Assembly (NCBI GenBank): GCA_963734085.1
Contig: CAVTFT010000009.1
Span: 285,655 to 349,654, forward strand
DNA length: 64,000 nt
DNA from: CAIWHR01 sp963734085
GTDB taxonomy: Bacteria > Pseudomonadota > Gammaproteobacteria > Burkholderiales > Casimicrobiaceae
Direction: 5' to 3'
Shown: piece after piece, positions 23,654 through 31,285 of the stretch
How the letters are laid out: every line of letters begins with the position of its first letter
Numbering within the stretch: the first letter of the stretch is position 1
Notes under the pieces: model-generated
What the model saw: the letters and a program-made list of their open reading frames with translations, nothing else
Told to the model about the DNA's origin: nothing
The model's database searches: none
Translations under genes and position numbers: made by a program

Positions 23654-24193
23654 TTACGTGAGGTAGAAGACCCGCGGGCCGGTCCCGGCTTCGGGCCGCA
23701 GCGTGTGGTGCTGGCGCGCACGCAGGAGCTCGCTCACCGTGCTCGTCGGGTTGTCGAGGTCGCCGAAGTACATCGCGCGTGTCGGGCACACCGACACGCA
23801 CGCCGGATCCTTGCCGTCCTTCGTGCGGTGATAGCAGAACGTGCACTTGTCGGCGTAGCCTTTCGGATGAATGAAGCGCGCGTCGTAGGGGCAGGAAGCC
23901 ACGCACGCCTTGCAGCCGATGCACTTGTTCGCGGTGACGAGCACGACCTTGCCGAATTCCTCGACGTGGCTCGCGCCGGTCGGGCAGCACGATACGCACG
24001 GCGGGTTGTCGCAGTGGTTGCAGCGCTCCGAGCGAATCTCGAGCGAAAGTGCCGGGAACTCTCCGCGCACCTCGGTCGTGATCCAGTCGCGGCAGTAGCC
24101 GGCGGGGACGTCGTTCTCGGTCTTGCACGCGACCACGCAATCCATGCAGCCGACGCACTTGCGCGTGTCGATGACCATTCCGAACCGTGGCAT
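23654..24193 (-). CDS. PsrB/PhsB-like four-cluster iron-sulfur subunit
   Basis: A 179-residue electron-transfer subunit with four [4Fe-4S] motifs: CVGCMDCVVACKTEN (near 13), CNHCDNPPCVSCCPTG (near 58), CIGCKACVASCPYDARF (near 90) and CTFC followed by CVSVCPTRAM. The C-terminal FGDLDNPTSTVSELL is standard for the family. No signal peptide, as usual, since export would ride on the Tat signal of the catalytic subunit. It sits 2 bp after the molybdoenzyme gene and 10 bp before the anchor gene. Confidence 0.9.
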   Translation of the reverse strand: MPRFGMVIDTRKCVGCMDCVVACKTENDVPAGYCRDWITTEVRGEFPALSLEIRSERCNHCDNPPCVSCCPTGASHVEEFGKVVLVTANKCIGCKACVASCPYDARFIHPKGYADKCTFCYHRTKDGKDPACVSVCPTRAMYFGDLDNPTSTVSELLRARQHHTLRPEAGTGPRVFYLT

Positions 24194-24195
24194 TC

Positions 24196-26394
24196 TCAGG
24201 ATTCCTTGACCAGGGTGACGAAGTTGCTGTGGATGCTGGTGCCGCCCATCAGCGGGTCGACGACGTATTTCGTCGTGAGCTGCGCAGCGCTCGCACCCTT
24301 GAGATATGAACGCTTCTGCTGCGGCACCGTGTGCCCGAAGCCGTAGACGAGATAGACGCAGTCGGGCCGGATGCGCTGCGTGGCCTTCACTCTCACGCGG
24401 TTGCTGACGACACCGTCCTGATTTCTGAGCTTGACGTATTGCCCGTTAGCGATGCCCTGCGTTTTCGCCACCGCCGCATTCACCCAGACTTCGTTCGTCG
24501 GCATCAGGTCGGCGAGCAACGGGTTGTTCTGCGTGCGCGTGAACGTATGCACCGGCGCGCGCCCGGTGAGAAGACGAAGCGCGCCTTCAGGTCCGGCGGC
24601 CGGCGGCTGGTACTTCGGCACCGGGTCGAAACCCTTGGCCTTGAGCTGATCCGAATAGAACTCGACCTTGCCCGACGGGGTGTCGAACGTGAGCTCGAGC
24701 CCGTCCTCGACGACGACCGGCTCCGGCTTGCCCATGATCACGCCGTCGCGCTTCAGCTCGTCGAAGCTGAGACCCGCTTTCTCCACGCGGTAGCGCAGGT
24801 ATTCCTCCATGTCGGCGAACGGCATGCACGCGCCGATGCCGAGCTTATCGGCGAGCTTTTTCGCAATCCACCAGCCGGGCTTCTGATCCGCGGGCGCGCT
24901 CATCACAGGTTGCCGCAGCGCGACCCAGCCGGTGCGACCCCAAGCGAGCGACAGCTCATCGTGGCGCTCGAAGAACGTCACTTCGGGGAGCACGACGTCG
25001 GCATACGCGGCGATCTCGCTCGGCATCGTGTCGACGACCACTAAAAGGTCGAGCTTGTCGATCGCCGCCAGCGTTTCGGCCGGGTTCGGCAGCGCATTCA
25101 TCAGGTTGGTCGAGTAGACGAACCAGCCCTTGATCGGATACGGCTTGCCGGTGAGCGTCGCTTCACGCAATCCCGTGGTCACCGCTTCGTCGGCGAACGG
25201 ATACTTCTCCCCGTTCGGGTTGTCCGCTTTCGGCCGCTCCGGCTTCGGCGGCTTGGGTAGCGGATACGGCGCGACCTTCATCCCGGCGGCGAGGAACAAT
25301 CCGCCCTTGTGACCCCAGCTGCCGAGGAGCGCGTTCAGAAGCGCGATCGCGCGGCTCCGCTGCGTGTCGTCGCCATGCCAGACGACGCGCCGCCCGGGAT
25401 GGATCAGCGACGCCGGCCGATGGCTCGCGAACTCGCGTGCCGTCGCGCGGATCAGCGTCGCATCGATGCCGGTTTCCGGCGCCGCCCACTCCGGCGTGTA
25501 CGGTGCGATCTCGGCGGCGAACTTGTCGAAACCATGACCGTAGTTCTCAACGAAGGCCTTGTCGTAGCGGCCCTCGGTGACGAGCACGTTCATCCAGGCG
25601 AGGAGCAGCGCGAGGTCGGTGCCGGGCTTGATCGGCAGCCAGTATTTTGCCTTGCTCGCGGCCACCGAAAAGCGCGGATCGACGACGATGATGGGAATCT
25701 TCCGCTCGATGGCCTGCGCGAACTCCCGCACCTGCGTGTTGTGCATGTTTTCGCCGAGGTGGGTGCCGATCAGCACGAGGCATTCGGTATTCTCGATATC
25801 GGTCGGTTCCGGCGAGCCGACGGCGCTGCCGAACGTCAGCGTGAAGCCGACGTCGCGCGGTCCGCGGCATTGCGCGAACGACGAGCCGGCGAAGTTGATC
25901 GCGCCCCACGACTTCAGCACGTGCTGGAACATCGCCTGGCCGATGCCGTGCGTGAATCCGGCCAGCGCTTCCGGGCCATGTTCCGCCTTGATCTTCTGCA
26001 TCTTTTCGGCAACAAACGTGAGCGCCTCGTCCCATGTCACCGCCGTCCATTCCTCCTTGCCGCGCGCGCCGCGCCGGATCAGCGGTTTTTGCAGCCGATC
26101 GGGGTCGTAATACGCGCCGACGGCACCGGTGCCGCGTGGGCACAGGCGGCCTTTCGAAGCCGGATCGCGTGGATTGCCCTCGAATTTCCACAGCTGTCCG
26201 TCGCGGACGTGCGCAATGCCGGCGCAGCGCCAGAAGCACATGTCGCAGAACGTAGGAACCGTCGTGCTGCCGGTCGACGGTGCATCGGCGGCCGCGGCGA
26301 TGCGGGCGACGGAACCGAACTGCGGCGTCATGGTTACGGCGCCGAAGCTCGCGGCGGAGATCTTGAGGAAGCGCCTGCGGGAAAGATGTTCCAT
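24196..26394 (-). CDS. Tat-exported molybdopterin oxidoreductase, polysulfide/thiosulfate reductase-like
   Basis: A 732-residue catalytic subunit. The twin-arginine signal is SRRRFLKISAASFG (residues 5-18). The N-terminal [4Fe-4S] motif is C50-x2-C53-x3-C57 ... C85 (CDMCFWRCAG, RLCPRG). GSSFAQCRGPRD (C176) lies where PsrA/PhsA proteins have the Mo-coordinating cysteine. Domain IV is seen in GALRLLTGRAPVHTFTRTQN and the C-terminal SIHSNFVTLVK. With FeS, NrfD and rhodanese genes downstream, a polysulfide, thiosulfate or tetrathionate reductase (or the reverse oxidation) is the best reading; sequence alone does not fix the substrate. A perfect TGTGA-N6-TCACA palindrome lies 116-131 bp upstream of the start. 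Confidence 0.85.
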   Translation of the reverse strand: MEHLSRRRFLKISAASFGAVTMTPQFGSVARIAAAADAPSTGSTTVPTFCDMCFWRCAGIAHVRDGQLWKFEGNPRDPASKGRLCPRGTGAVGAYYDPDRLQKPLIRRGARGKEEWTAVTWDEALTFVAEKMQKIKAEHGPEALAGFTHGIGQAMFQHVLKSWGAINFAGSSFAQCRGPRDVGFTLTFGSAVGSPEPTDIENTECLVLIGTHLGENMHNTQVREFAQAIERKIPIIVVDPRFSVAASKAKYWLPIKPGTDLALLLAWMNVLVTEGRYDKAFVENYGHGFDKFAAEIAPYTPEWAAPETGIDATLIRATAREFASHRPASLIHPGRRVVWHGDDTQRSRAIALLNALLGSWGHKGGLFLAAGMKVAPYPLPKPPKPERPKADNPNGEKYPFADEAVTTGLREATLTGKPYPIKGWFVYSTNLMNALPNPAETLAAIDKLDLLVVVDTMPSEIAAYADVVLPEVTFFERHDELSLAWGRTGWVALRQPVMSAPADQKPGWWIAKKLADKLGIGACMPFADMEEYLRYRVEKAGLSFDELKRDGVIMGKPEPVVVEDGLELTFDTPSGKVEFYSDQLKAKGFDPVPKYQPPAAGPEGALRLLTGRAPVHTFTRTQNNPLLADLMPTNEVWVNAAVAKTQGIANGQYVKLRNQDGVVSNRVRVKATQRIRPDCVYLVYGFGHTVPQQKRSYLKGASAAQLTTKYVVDPLMGGTSIHSNFVTLVKES

Positions 26395-26509
26395 GTGACC
26401 GCTCTCGATGTGGACTTACCGGGCGGCCGATCGGCCGCAGTGCGCGCCGCAGAAGTCGCGCGTGTCTTCGTGCATGGCGTCATTTGAGCGCCGCCCGCGA
26501 GTGATCAAA

Positions 26510-26525
26510 TGTGACTCACGTCACA
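26510..26525. promoter_or_regulatory. CRP-type operator A (TGTGA-N6-TCACA)
   Basis: TGTGACTCACGTCACA is a perfect CRP-family palindrome 116-131 bp upstream of the molybdoenzyme start. With its flank it is nearly identical to site B at 38170 (TGTGACTCA.GTCACAGTA.G). A second, overlapping half-site-like TTGATCAC lies just before it. Confidence 0.7.
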
Positions 26526-26668
26526 GTACGTCGCGGGTCTGCATCGATGTTTGCGCTAGCGCAAGATTCACGGCGCGATGCGCGACGTATTGTCGCAGTC
26601 GCTGTGAGTCATTTCCGCACGCGCCTCGTGCGTGCGCAGCAGTGCATGTGAATGCCGACGCGGCGCGG

Positions 26669-26682
26669 TTGACGCAGATCAG
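26669..26682. promoter_or_regulatory. FNR/Dnr-like box
   Basis: TTGACGCAGATCAG matches TTGAT-N4-ATCAA at eight of ten positions and reads as the reverse complement of the core found at 18861. It stands 145 bp upstream of the small signal-peptide ORF remnant at 26827 and in a 0.8-kb stretch otherwise without genes. Significance is uncertain. Confidence 0.35.
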
Positions 26683-26826
26683 GAACCTGCGCGCAACCTC
26701 GCGCATAGAGCCAGAAACGCGCGGCGCCCATTGAAGAGCGAGTCGCCGCTGCGCGATCGAAATGCGCCGCTCAAATGCATCGCGAAGCGACGATCCGCGC
26801 CGCGATAAAGCCAGATGGGAGATCCA

Positions 26827-27006
26827 ATGAAACGCGAATGCCTGCTGGCGCCGCTCGCCGCGGTGCTCTTGTCCGGATCGGGCATCGCAAGTTCGGGACA
26901 ACCTGCTCGCAGCGAGAATCCGTCACAACGAGGTCGGCGTGGCTGTGCGGGCCTGCGGCGAGTGTCGCAGGAGCGCGTTGCCCGGCGACGGGGTTTTAAT
27001 CGGTGA
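26827..27006 (+). pseudogene. Remnant ORF with signal-peptide-like N-terminus
   Basis: A short frame starts KRECLLAPLAAVLLSGSGIA, which looks like a signal peptide, with a purine-rich AGATGGGAG upstream. After about residue 25 the composition becomes arginine rich and the frame ends at 27006. An alternative frame over the second half gives RACGECRRSALPGD, which has two cysteines but no recognisable heme motif. I read this as the 5' end of a decayed exported protein. The rest of 26395-27205 shows only the two regulatory boxes and, at 27173, the attC-type core that opens the cassette array. Confidence 0.35.
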
Positions 27007-27205
27007 GTACTTTGAGCAGAAACCGATAATAAGAACGGGGTCGTTTCAACCTGGAACTGACTGCCAAATCAATGGGTTGTGATTGACGACGCAGGGAGCG
27101 ACGCGTACATTGACGCAATAATTCCCGTCGTTAGCGAAGTTCTTTCTCTGGCAGCTAGTAGGTCTATTTCCAGTTAGGCCTTTGAAATACAGAGAGGAGA
27201 GCACC

Positions 27206-27550
27206 ATGAGCAACGAACAGGTGGCACCTGAGACGAAAGGTGTTACGGTGAAGTTACTTGCAACGGTTGACCTTGGCCCTGAGATCGAGGGCATGGCAGG
27301 GCGCCAACTTCGAATGCGTATGGTGACCATCGAGCCTGGAGGCGTCTTCGGCCCGATTCACGACCATAAAGACAGACCGGGCACCGTCTACATGCTGCAA
27401 GGAACGATCACTGACCATCGAAATGGAGTCGCTACGGACTATGGGCCGGGAGTGGGCTGGCCCGAGGATAGGAACACCACACACTGGCTTGAGAACAGAG
27501 GAGCGATTCCGGCGGTGGAGATCTCGGTCGATATAGTCAGGCAAGAGTAA
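27206..27550 (+). CDS. Cupin-domain protein, cassette gene 1
   Basis: A 114-residue single-domain cupin. The metal-binding motif is GVFGPIHDHKDRPGTVYMLQG (histidines near residues 51-53, glutamate replaced by other residues), and the second motif region is GVGWPEDRNTTHWLENRG. The ATG at 27206 has AGAGGAGAG upstream, good for a promoterless cassette that depends on external transcription. It starts 26 bp after the opening core site and ends 28 bp before attC1. Function unknown; cupins are among the most common cassette-borne folds. Confidence 0.75.
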   Translation: MSNEQVAPETKGVTVKLLATVDLGPEIEGMAGRQLRMRMVTIEPGGVFGPIHDHKDRPGTVYMLQGTITDHRNGVATDYGPGVGWPEDRNTTHWLENRGAIPAVEISVDIVRQE

Positions 27551-27578
27551 GCTCAGGCCCGACATCTGACGCGGTCGG

Positions 27579-27652
27579 GCCTAACACGCGGCCCAACCGG
27601 ACGCGCTTCAGTCGGCTTCGCATACTTTCGCGCGCCGGTTACAACGTTAGGC
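27579..27652 (+). repeat. attC site 1
   Basis: Inverse core GCCTAAC (27579-27585) and core GTTAGGC (27646-27652) are exact reverse complements. Inner arms GGCCCAACCGG and GCGCCGGTTACAAC pair imperfectly, as in attC hairpins. A further hairpin, AGGCCCGAC (27555-27563) with GTCGGGCCT (27574-27582), overlaps its left end and may act as a terminator for the cassette gene. Confidence 0.9.
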
Positions 27653-27737
27653 GGTACAACCCCGACGCGTTCGATCGGCGCTGCCAGGTACACGTTGAAC
27701 TCGATCACGACTGCGCCCGCCCTACCGGAGTCCGCCC

Positions 27738-28142
27738 ATGTCGCTCGAAGCGTTCAAGTCCGCCGTGATGCCACTGCTCGTCGAGCTTCAAGCGTCAGCG
27801 AATGCACACGACACCGATCGCCACATGGCCGCGTACGCCAGAGAGTCGTCGCTGACTTTTGTGTTCAACGGCGAGATTGTTCGCGGTTGGGATCAACTTC
27901 GCGAGCTGCAGCGCAAGTGGTGGAGCGATGGCAAGGTCCTCAAGGGCAGTTACACGTACCTCGACAGCCCAATATTCGAACTCCTCGGAGACGACGCCGG
28001 CCTCACCACGTTCTTGATCGCCGCCAGTAAAGAAGCAGTCGACGGGAGTGTCGTTGGGAAAACACTTGCGTACTCGGCGCTGTGGCGCAGACGCAAGGAG
28101 GGCTGGCGGATTACCTTTGCCCACGAGTCCAGCGACAAGTGA
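27738..28142 (+). CDS. NTF2-like/DUF4440 (SnoaL-type) protein, cassette gene 2
   Basis: A 134-residue alpha+beta barrel protein of the NTF2-like superfamily. LQASANAHDTDRHMAAYARE followed by TFVFNGEIVRGWDQLRELQ and, near the end, TLAYSALWRRRKEGWRITFAHE is the usual DUF4440 pattern: an N-terminal helix pair, the W(D) segment, and a terminal strand GWRI.H. These proteins may be small enzymes or ligand-binding proteins; the active site cannot be named here. The gene fills its cassette between attC1 and attC2. Confidence 0.75.
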   Translation: MSLEAFKSAVMPLLVELQASANAHDTDRHMAAYARESSLTFVFNGEIVRGWDQLRELQRKWWSDGKVLKGSYTYLDSPIFELLGDDAGLTTFLIAASKEAVDGSVVGKTLAYSALWRRRKEGWRITFAHESSDK

Positions 28143-28176
28143 CCTGGACCAGTCTGCCTCAACGGGTGTCGGTGCC

Positions 28177-28279
28177 GTCTAACCCTTCGCGCGATGAAGA
28201 CTACGGCATTTCATAACACGGACCGCCACCGGCGGGACTTCGGCCGTGATTGGCGACTGGTTACCTTCGTTGGTTAGGC
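28177..28279 (+). repeat. attC site 2
   Basis: Inverse core GTCTAAC (28177-28183) and core GTTAGGC (28273-28279) fit RYYYAAC and GTTRRRY. Between them ACACGGACCGCCACCGGCGG and CTTCGGCCG form the GC-rich body shared with attC3 and the IS-split site, and GACTGGTTACCTTCGTTG precedes the core. Length 103 bp. Confidence 0.85.
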
Positions 28280-28414
28280 GGCACAAGCATCGCCCGCTTT
28301 CGGCCAGGACCCGTTACTCGCTGACAGGCATGCGTCGCCTATCGCCTCGATCTCGTCGGCGTTGCCCTGCGCATGCGGCCTCGGCTATCCTTTCAGCGCA
28401 CCGCGGGAGAATGT

Positions 28415-30466
28415 ATGCGCGCATGGACTGTTGACGCGGATGACATCCGGGTTGCAGAGGATTTCAACGAGTCCCTCCTGCATCGCACTCCCGAGATCGA
28501 CGGCTTCTTGCGTTCGGACCGGGACGACAAGTTCATCGTCATCGGCACCAAAGGCTTCGGCAAGACCCTGCTTCTCAAGGCCAAGCGCATCCTCTACCAA
28601 CGTGAGGGGCGGGCGGCCTGCCTACCGACAGGAGTACTTCTCGACAAACCGATCGGCGACAAGATCTTCAGCCGGGAGCTCCTGGCCTTCTTCGTGGTGT
28701 CTCCCCTTCCGTGGTCGAAGATCTGGCTCACGGCAATCTCGCTTGCGACTCTCAAGCACGTCGGAGCGCTGAACGAGCTCAGAGTTGGGCCCGGACTCAG
28801 AAGCCTGATTGCCGACGAGCAGCTCCAGGGCGTCATCGACCACTTCGTCCGCCTCCTTGATTTCACGCCGCGCGAGCTCCAGCGCTGCGGAGCAGACACG
28901 GACGGCCACCTGGTGCCGCGCCTGCGCGCAGTGAGCTCGCCGGTCGCCATTTTCATCGATGGCGTCGACGAGTACTTCAACAAGCATGTCGAAGGTCTCA
29001 CGAGCCATCCGAGCGTCACTGGCGAGCTATCGCCGAACGTGTGGCACTTCGCCCAGCTCGGCTTGGTGGAGGTCGCTTATCAACTCCGCCGGATCAACCA
29101 TCACGTCAAGGTATTTGCCGCAGTGCGCAAGGAAGCCTATGCACGCCTCACCAGGACGACCGTCATGGCCCAGCAGTATCGCGGCAGCGCGGTCGATATT
29201 GCGTACTCGCCCCGGAGCCTGCGCGAGATCTTCATCAACAATATCCACCTGATGAAAAGCGACATGATGGCGAGACCCGATCGGTTGCGCACTGATCCTC
29301 TCGAGGCCTTCGTGGGACGGACTGCAGTTAGCGATACATACACGCGCGAGGAGGAAGAGGTCTTCGAGTACATCTGCCGGCACACCCTGCTCCGGCCGCG
29401 CGACTTGATGTCCATCGGCGAGCGTCTGTCCGCACTCCGGCCCGACGAGCGTCTAAGCGAGCTTCGCTTCAAGGAGGTCGTCCACCAGGCCGCGACCGAG
29501 ATTGCCCAGGAGTACCTCGCCGAAATCGCCCCGTTCGTTGGCGAACTGGAGATCGAGCGGCTGTTTCGAGTCCTTCCCGGCAACGTGCTGACCCGCGCCG
29601 AGGTGGAAAGGCTCTTTCTGGAGCACAGCATTGCGACGGGGGGCGAGGAGAAGCACGTCTTCTGCGCGCTCTACAGAGTGGGTCTGCTCGGCTACGTCCA
29701 TCACGACCGAATACGCGGAGAGTGGGGCCAGCGATTCCTGCGGCCAGGTGAGGCGACTCTCGAGCCTGTTGGGACGCTCCCGCCGGCCGCGCATTACCTG
29801 GTCCACCCCGTTTTGACGGACGTGATCGGGCGGGTGAATCCGGGCTATCTGCAGCGCGTAGACCGCGTCAACATTGTCGGGTACGCACGCCCCTGGCGCG
29901 AGGTCGAAAGCGTCGTCGCGAGCGCGACAAGCTCGCACACCTTCTGCGTGCTCAAGGGTGACGTGCACGGGTTTGGCGGCCTGATGCATGCTGGAGCTGA
30001 GGTCCCGGTACGGCAAGCACTGGAGCAAGCCGTCAGGCATTGGGCCCGCAAAGCCGTCGTCGCAGAAACCGAGGGCGGGGATTCCGTTTTGATAATTCAT
30101 GAAGATCCGGTGTTTCTTGCGCAGTCCGCTCGGCACATCATGGACGACGTATACCAGGCCACCGGCCAACCTCGCCTGCGCATCGCCCTGCACTACGGCG
30201 AGGTGCAGTTGCAGCCGAGTACCGGCGCTGAGCCACCAACCATCGTGGGAGGAAGCGCGATCCTGTGCGCGAGCAGAGTGGAGCCCTATGTGCTGCCCGG
30301 ACAAATCTGGGCTACGGAGGAATTCCGACAGGTGCTCGTGGAAAGGCCGTCTCTATGGCGTACTACGGAGCTGAAAACGCCCGATGGGGCTGACCGCTTC
30401 AACGTCAAGAAGGAAGGAAGATCGGAACCGGACCTGTGGGTGCGGTTGTACCGCCTGGAGTTTTAG
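28415..30466 (+). CDS. P-loop ATPase fused to a class III nucleotide-cyclase-like domain, cassette gene 3
   Basis: A 683-residue protein, very large for a cassette gene. The N-terminal ATPase (about 1-300) has Walker A GTKGFGKT (44-51) and Walker B AIFIDGVDEYF (178-188), resembling Sll1717/KAP-type P-loop ATPases. Residues 380-445 look like a winged-helix linker. The C-terminal 490-645 segment has class III cyclase features: FCVLKGDVHGF with a possible metal aspartate D516, EGGDSVLIIHEDP with D556, LRIALHYGEVQL, and GGSAILCASRVEP with the arginine R621 usual for the transition state; the partner asparagine is replaced by leucine. It may make a cyclic nucleotide or only bind one. ATP-sensor plus cyclase suggests a signalling or phage-defence role, unproven. 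ATG at 28415 has GGGAGA upstream. Confidence 0.7.
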   Translation: MRAWTVDADDIRVAEDFNESLLHRTPEIDGFLRSDRDDKFIVIGTKGFGKTLLLKAKRILYQREGRAACLPTGVLLDKPIGDKIFSRELLAFFVVSPLPWSKIWLTAISLATLKHVGALNELRVGPGLRSLIADEQLQGVIDHFVRLLDFTPRELQRCGADTDGHLVPRLRAVSSPVAIFIDGVDEYFNKHVEGLTSHPSVTGELSPNVWHFAQLGLVEVAYQLRRINHHVKVFAAVRKEAYARLTRTTVMAQQYRGSAVDIAYSPRSLREIFINNIHLMKSDMMARPDRLRTDPLEAFVGRTAVSDTYTREEEEVFEYICRHTLLRPRDLMSIGERLSALRPDERLSELRFKEVVHQAATEIAQEYLAEIAPFVGELEIERLFRVLPGNVLTRAEVERLFLEHSIATGGEEKHVFCALYRVGLLGYVHHDRIRGEWGQRFLRPGEATLEPVGTLPPAAHYLVHPVLTDVIGRVNPGYLQRVDRVNIVGYARPWREVESVVASATSSHTFCVLKGDVHGFGGLMHAGAEVPVRQALEQAVRHWARKAVVAETEGGDSVLIIHEDPVFLAQSARHIMDDVYQATGQPRLRIALHYGEVQLQPSTGAEPPTIVGGSAILCASRVEPYVLPGQIWATEEFRQVLVERPSLWRTTELKTPDGADRFNVKKEGRSEPDLWVRLYRLEF

Positions 30467-30512
30467 CGCCATTTCTCTGCCCGCATCATTGCGTCATGTG
30501 CATCGCAAGGTC

Positions 30513-30592
30513 GCCTGACCTCTCGGTCAACACGGACCCCCACGGCGGGCCTTTGGCCGCGCCGCGCGACCGGTCAGCTTCGTTCGCCAGGA
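30513..30592 (+). repeat. attC site 3 (degenerate core)
   Basis: Inverse core GCCTGAC (30513-30519), body TCAACACGGACCCCCACGGC, and right arm CGACCGGTCAGCTTCGTTCG match the other sites, but the core reads GCCAGGA instead of GTTAGGC. If the core is non-functional, the ATPase-cyclase gene and the membrane-protein gene after it would move as one cassette. Confidence 0.65.
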
Positions 30593-30596
30593 CGTC

Positions 30597-30890
30597 ATGA
30601 ACGACGAACAGGCCGAGAGAATCGCCCGCTTGCTCGAAGAGATTCGAGATCGGCGGCGCCTTCAGCTCGAGCGCCAAGCTCAGGCGCTCCAACGACAGGA
30701 GGAGCTTCTTGCGCAGCAACGCGAACGCCTGGCGGGTCTGTCCCAAAGCTCCGGCAAAGCCGACGAAGTGCTCGCGAAAAGCGCAAAGGTAGTGGCGAGC
30801 GCGCGCGTTCTTGTGTTCATCGCGCTCCCCTTTGCGGTGTTGTTCGTTGCCTTCTTGCTGTGGGTATTGTGGGCTCATGTTCCGCTCTAA
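30597..30890 (+). CDS. Coiled-coil, single-span membrane protein, cassette gene 4
   Basis: A 97-residue protein. Residues 1-60 are charged and helical (RIARLLEEIRDRRRLQLERQ, then QALQRQEELLAQQRERLAGL), a strong coiled-coil candidate; residues 69-93 (ARVLVFIALPFAVLFVAFLL then WVLW) form one transmembrane helix with a very short tail, so it is likely C-tail anchored. The ATG lies 5 bp after the degenerate attC3 core. No enzymatic motif. It could be a stand-alone cassette gene or the membrane partner of the ATPase-cyclase; the latter is speculation from position. Confidence 0.65.
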   Translation: MNDEQAERIARLLEEIRDRRRLQLERQAQALQRQEELLAQQRERLAGLSQSSGKADEVLAKSAKVVASARVLVFIALPFAVLFVAFLLWVLWAHVPL

Positions 30891-30960
30891 CCGCTCTCTA
30901 CGGACTTCCCCGGAAACGCAAGTGGTTTCCGCACGATGATGAGTTGCCTCGTCGTTGGGC
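30885..30960 (+). repeat. attC site 4 (imperfect)
   Basis: Core GTTGGGC (30954-30960) fits GTTRRRY; the left end CTCTAAC overlaps the stop of the coiled-coil gene and only partly fits an inverse core. The body has CGGAAACGCAAGTGGTTTCCG, which folds. Confidence 0.5.
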
Positions 30961-31285
30961 GGCGTTCATGGCGGTCGCATGGTCATGGTTTGCGCGTGAG
31001 GGTTGAGAGGTTTGTGAATTGTTCAATCCGAGATCAGCGTCCGTGGCGGAGGTAGCTTGACCCCTACCGCACTCGAAATAATCGCTCCTGAGCCGTTCTG
31101 TGAGGTCGACTCGGGTCAGAGAAGGGCACTGAAGGCATGTTTTGATGTTTTCACAACTCTGAGGCGATGGGTGATGAGTAAGCGACAAGGTACAGACTGC
31201 ATCTCTCTACACGGCCTTGTGGGAGAACGTTGACGTTGTCTCCGGGCTCAAGATAAAAGTCGCGCGCTGCCGCCTCATTCGGTCA
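30961..31285. other. Stretch without a convincing gene before IS110
   Basis: No open frame here has a ribosome-binding site, a recognisable domain or protein-like composition on either strand. The last 24 bases (CGCCTCATTCGGTCA and what precedes) look like the left end of an attC whose remainder lies beyond the IS110 element. It is either a gene-less cassette or decayed cassette remains. Confidence 0.5.

Noticed and set aside
27173..27179. GTTAGGC core as an attI site
   Set aside because: No integrase gene is adjacent and no integrase-binding repeats were recognised; treated only as the opening core of the array.
30898..31188. Minus-strand frame of 96 codons in the cassette array
   Set aside because: Composition is not protein-like, it overlaps attC4 and lacks a ribosome-binding site; no family recognised.
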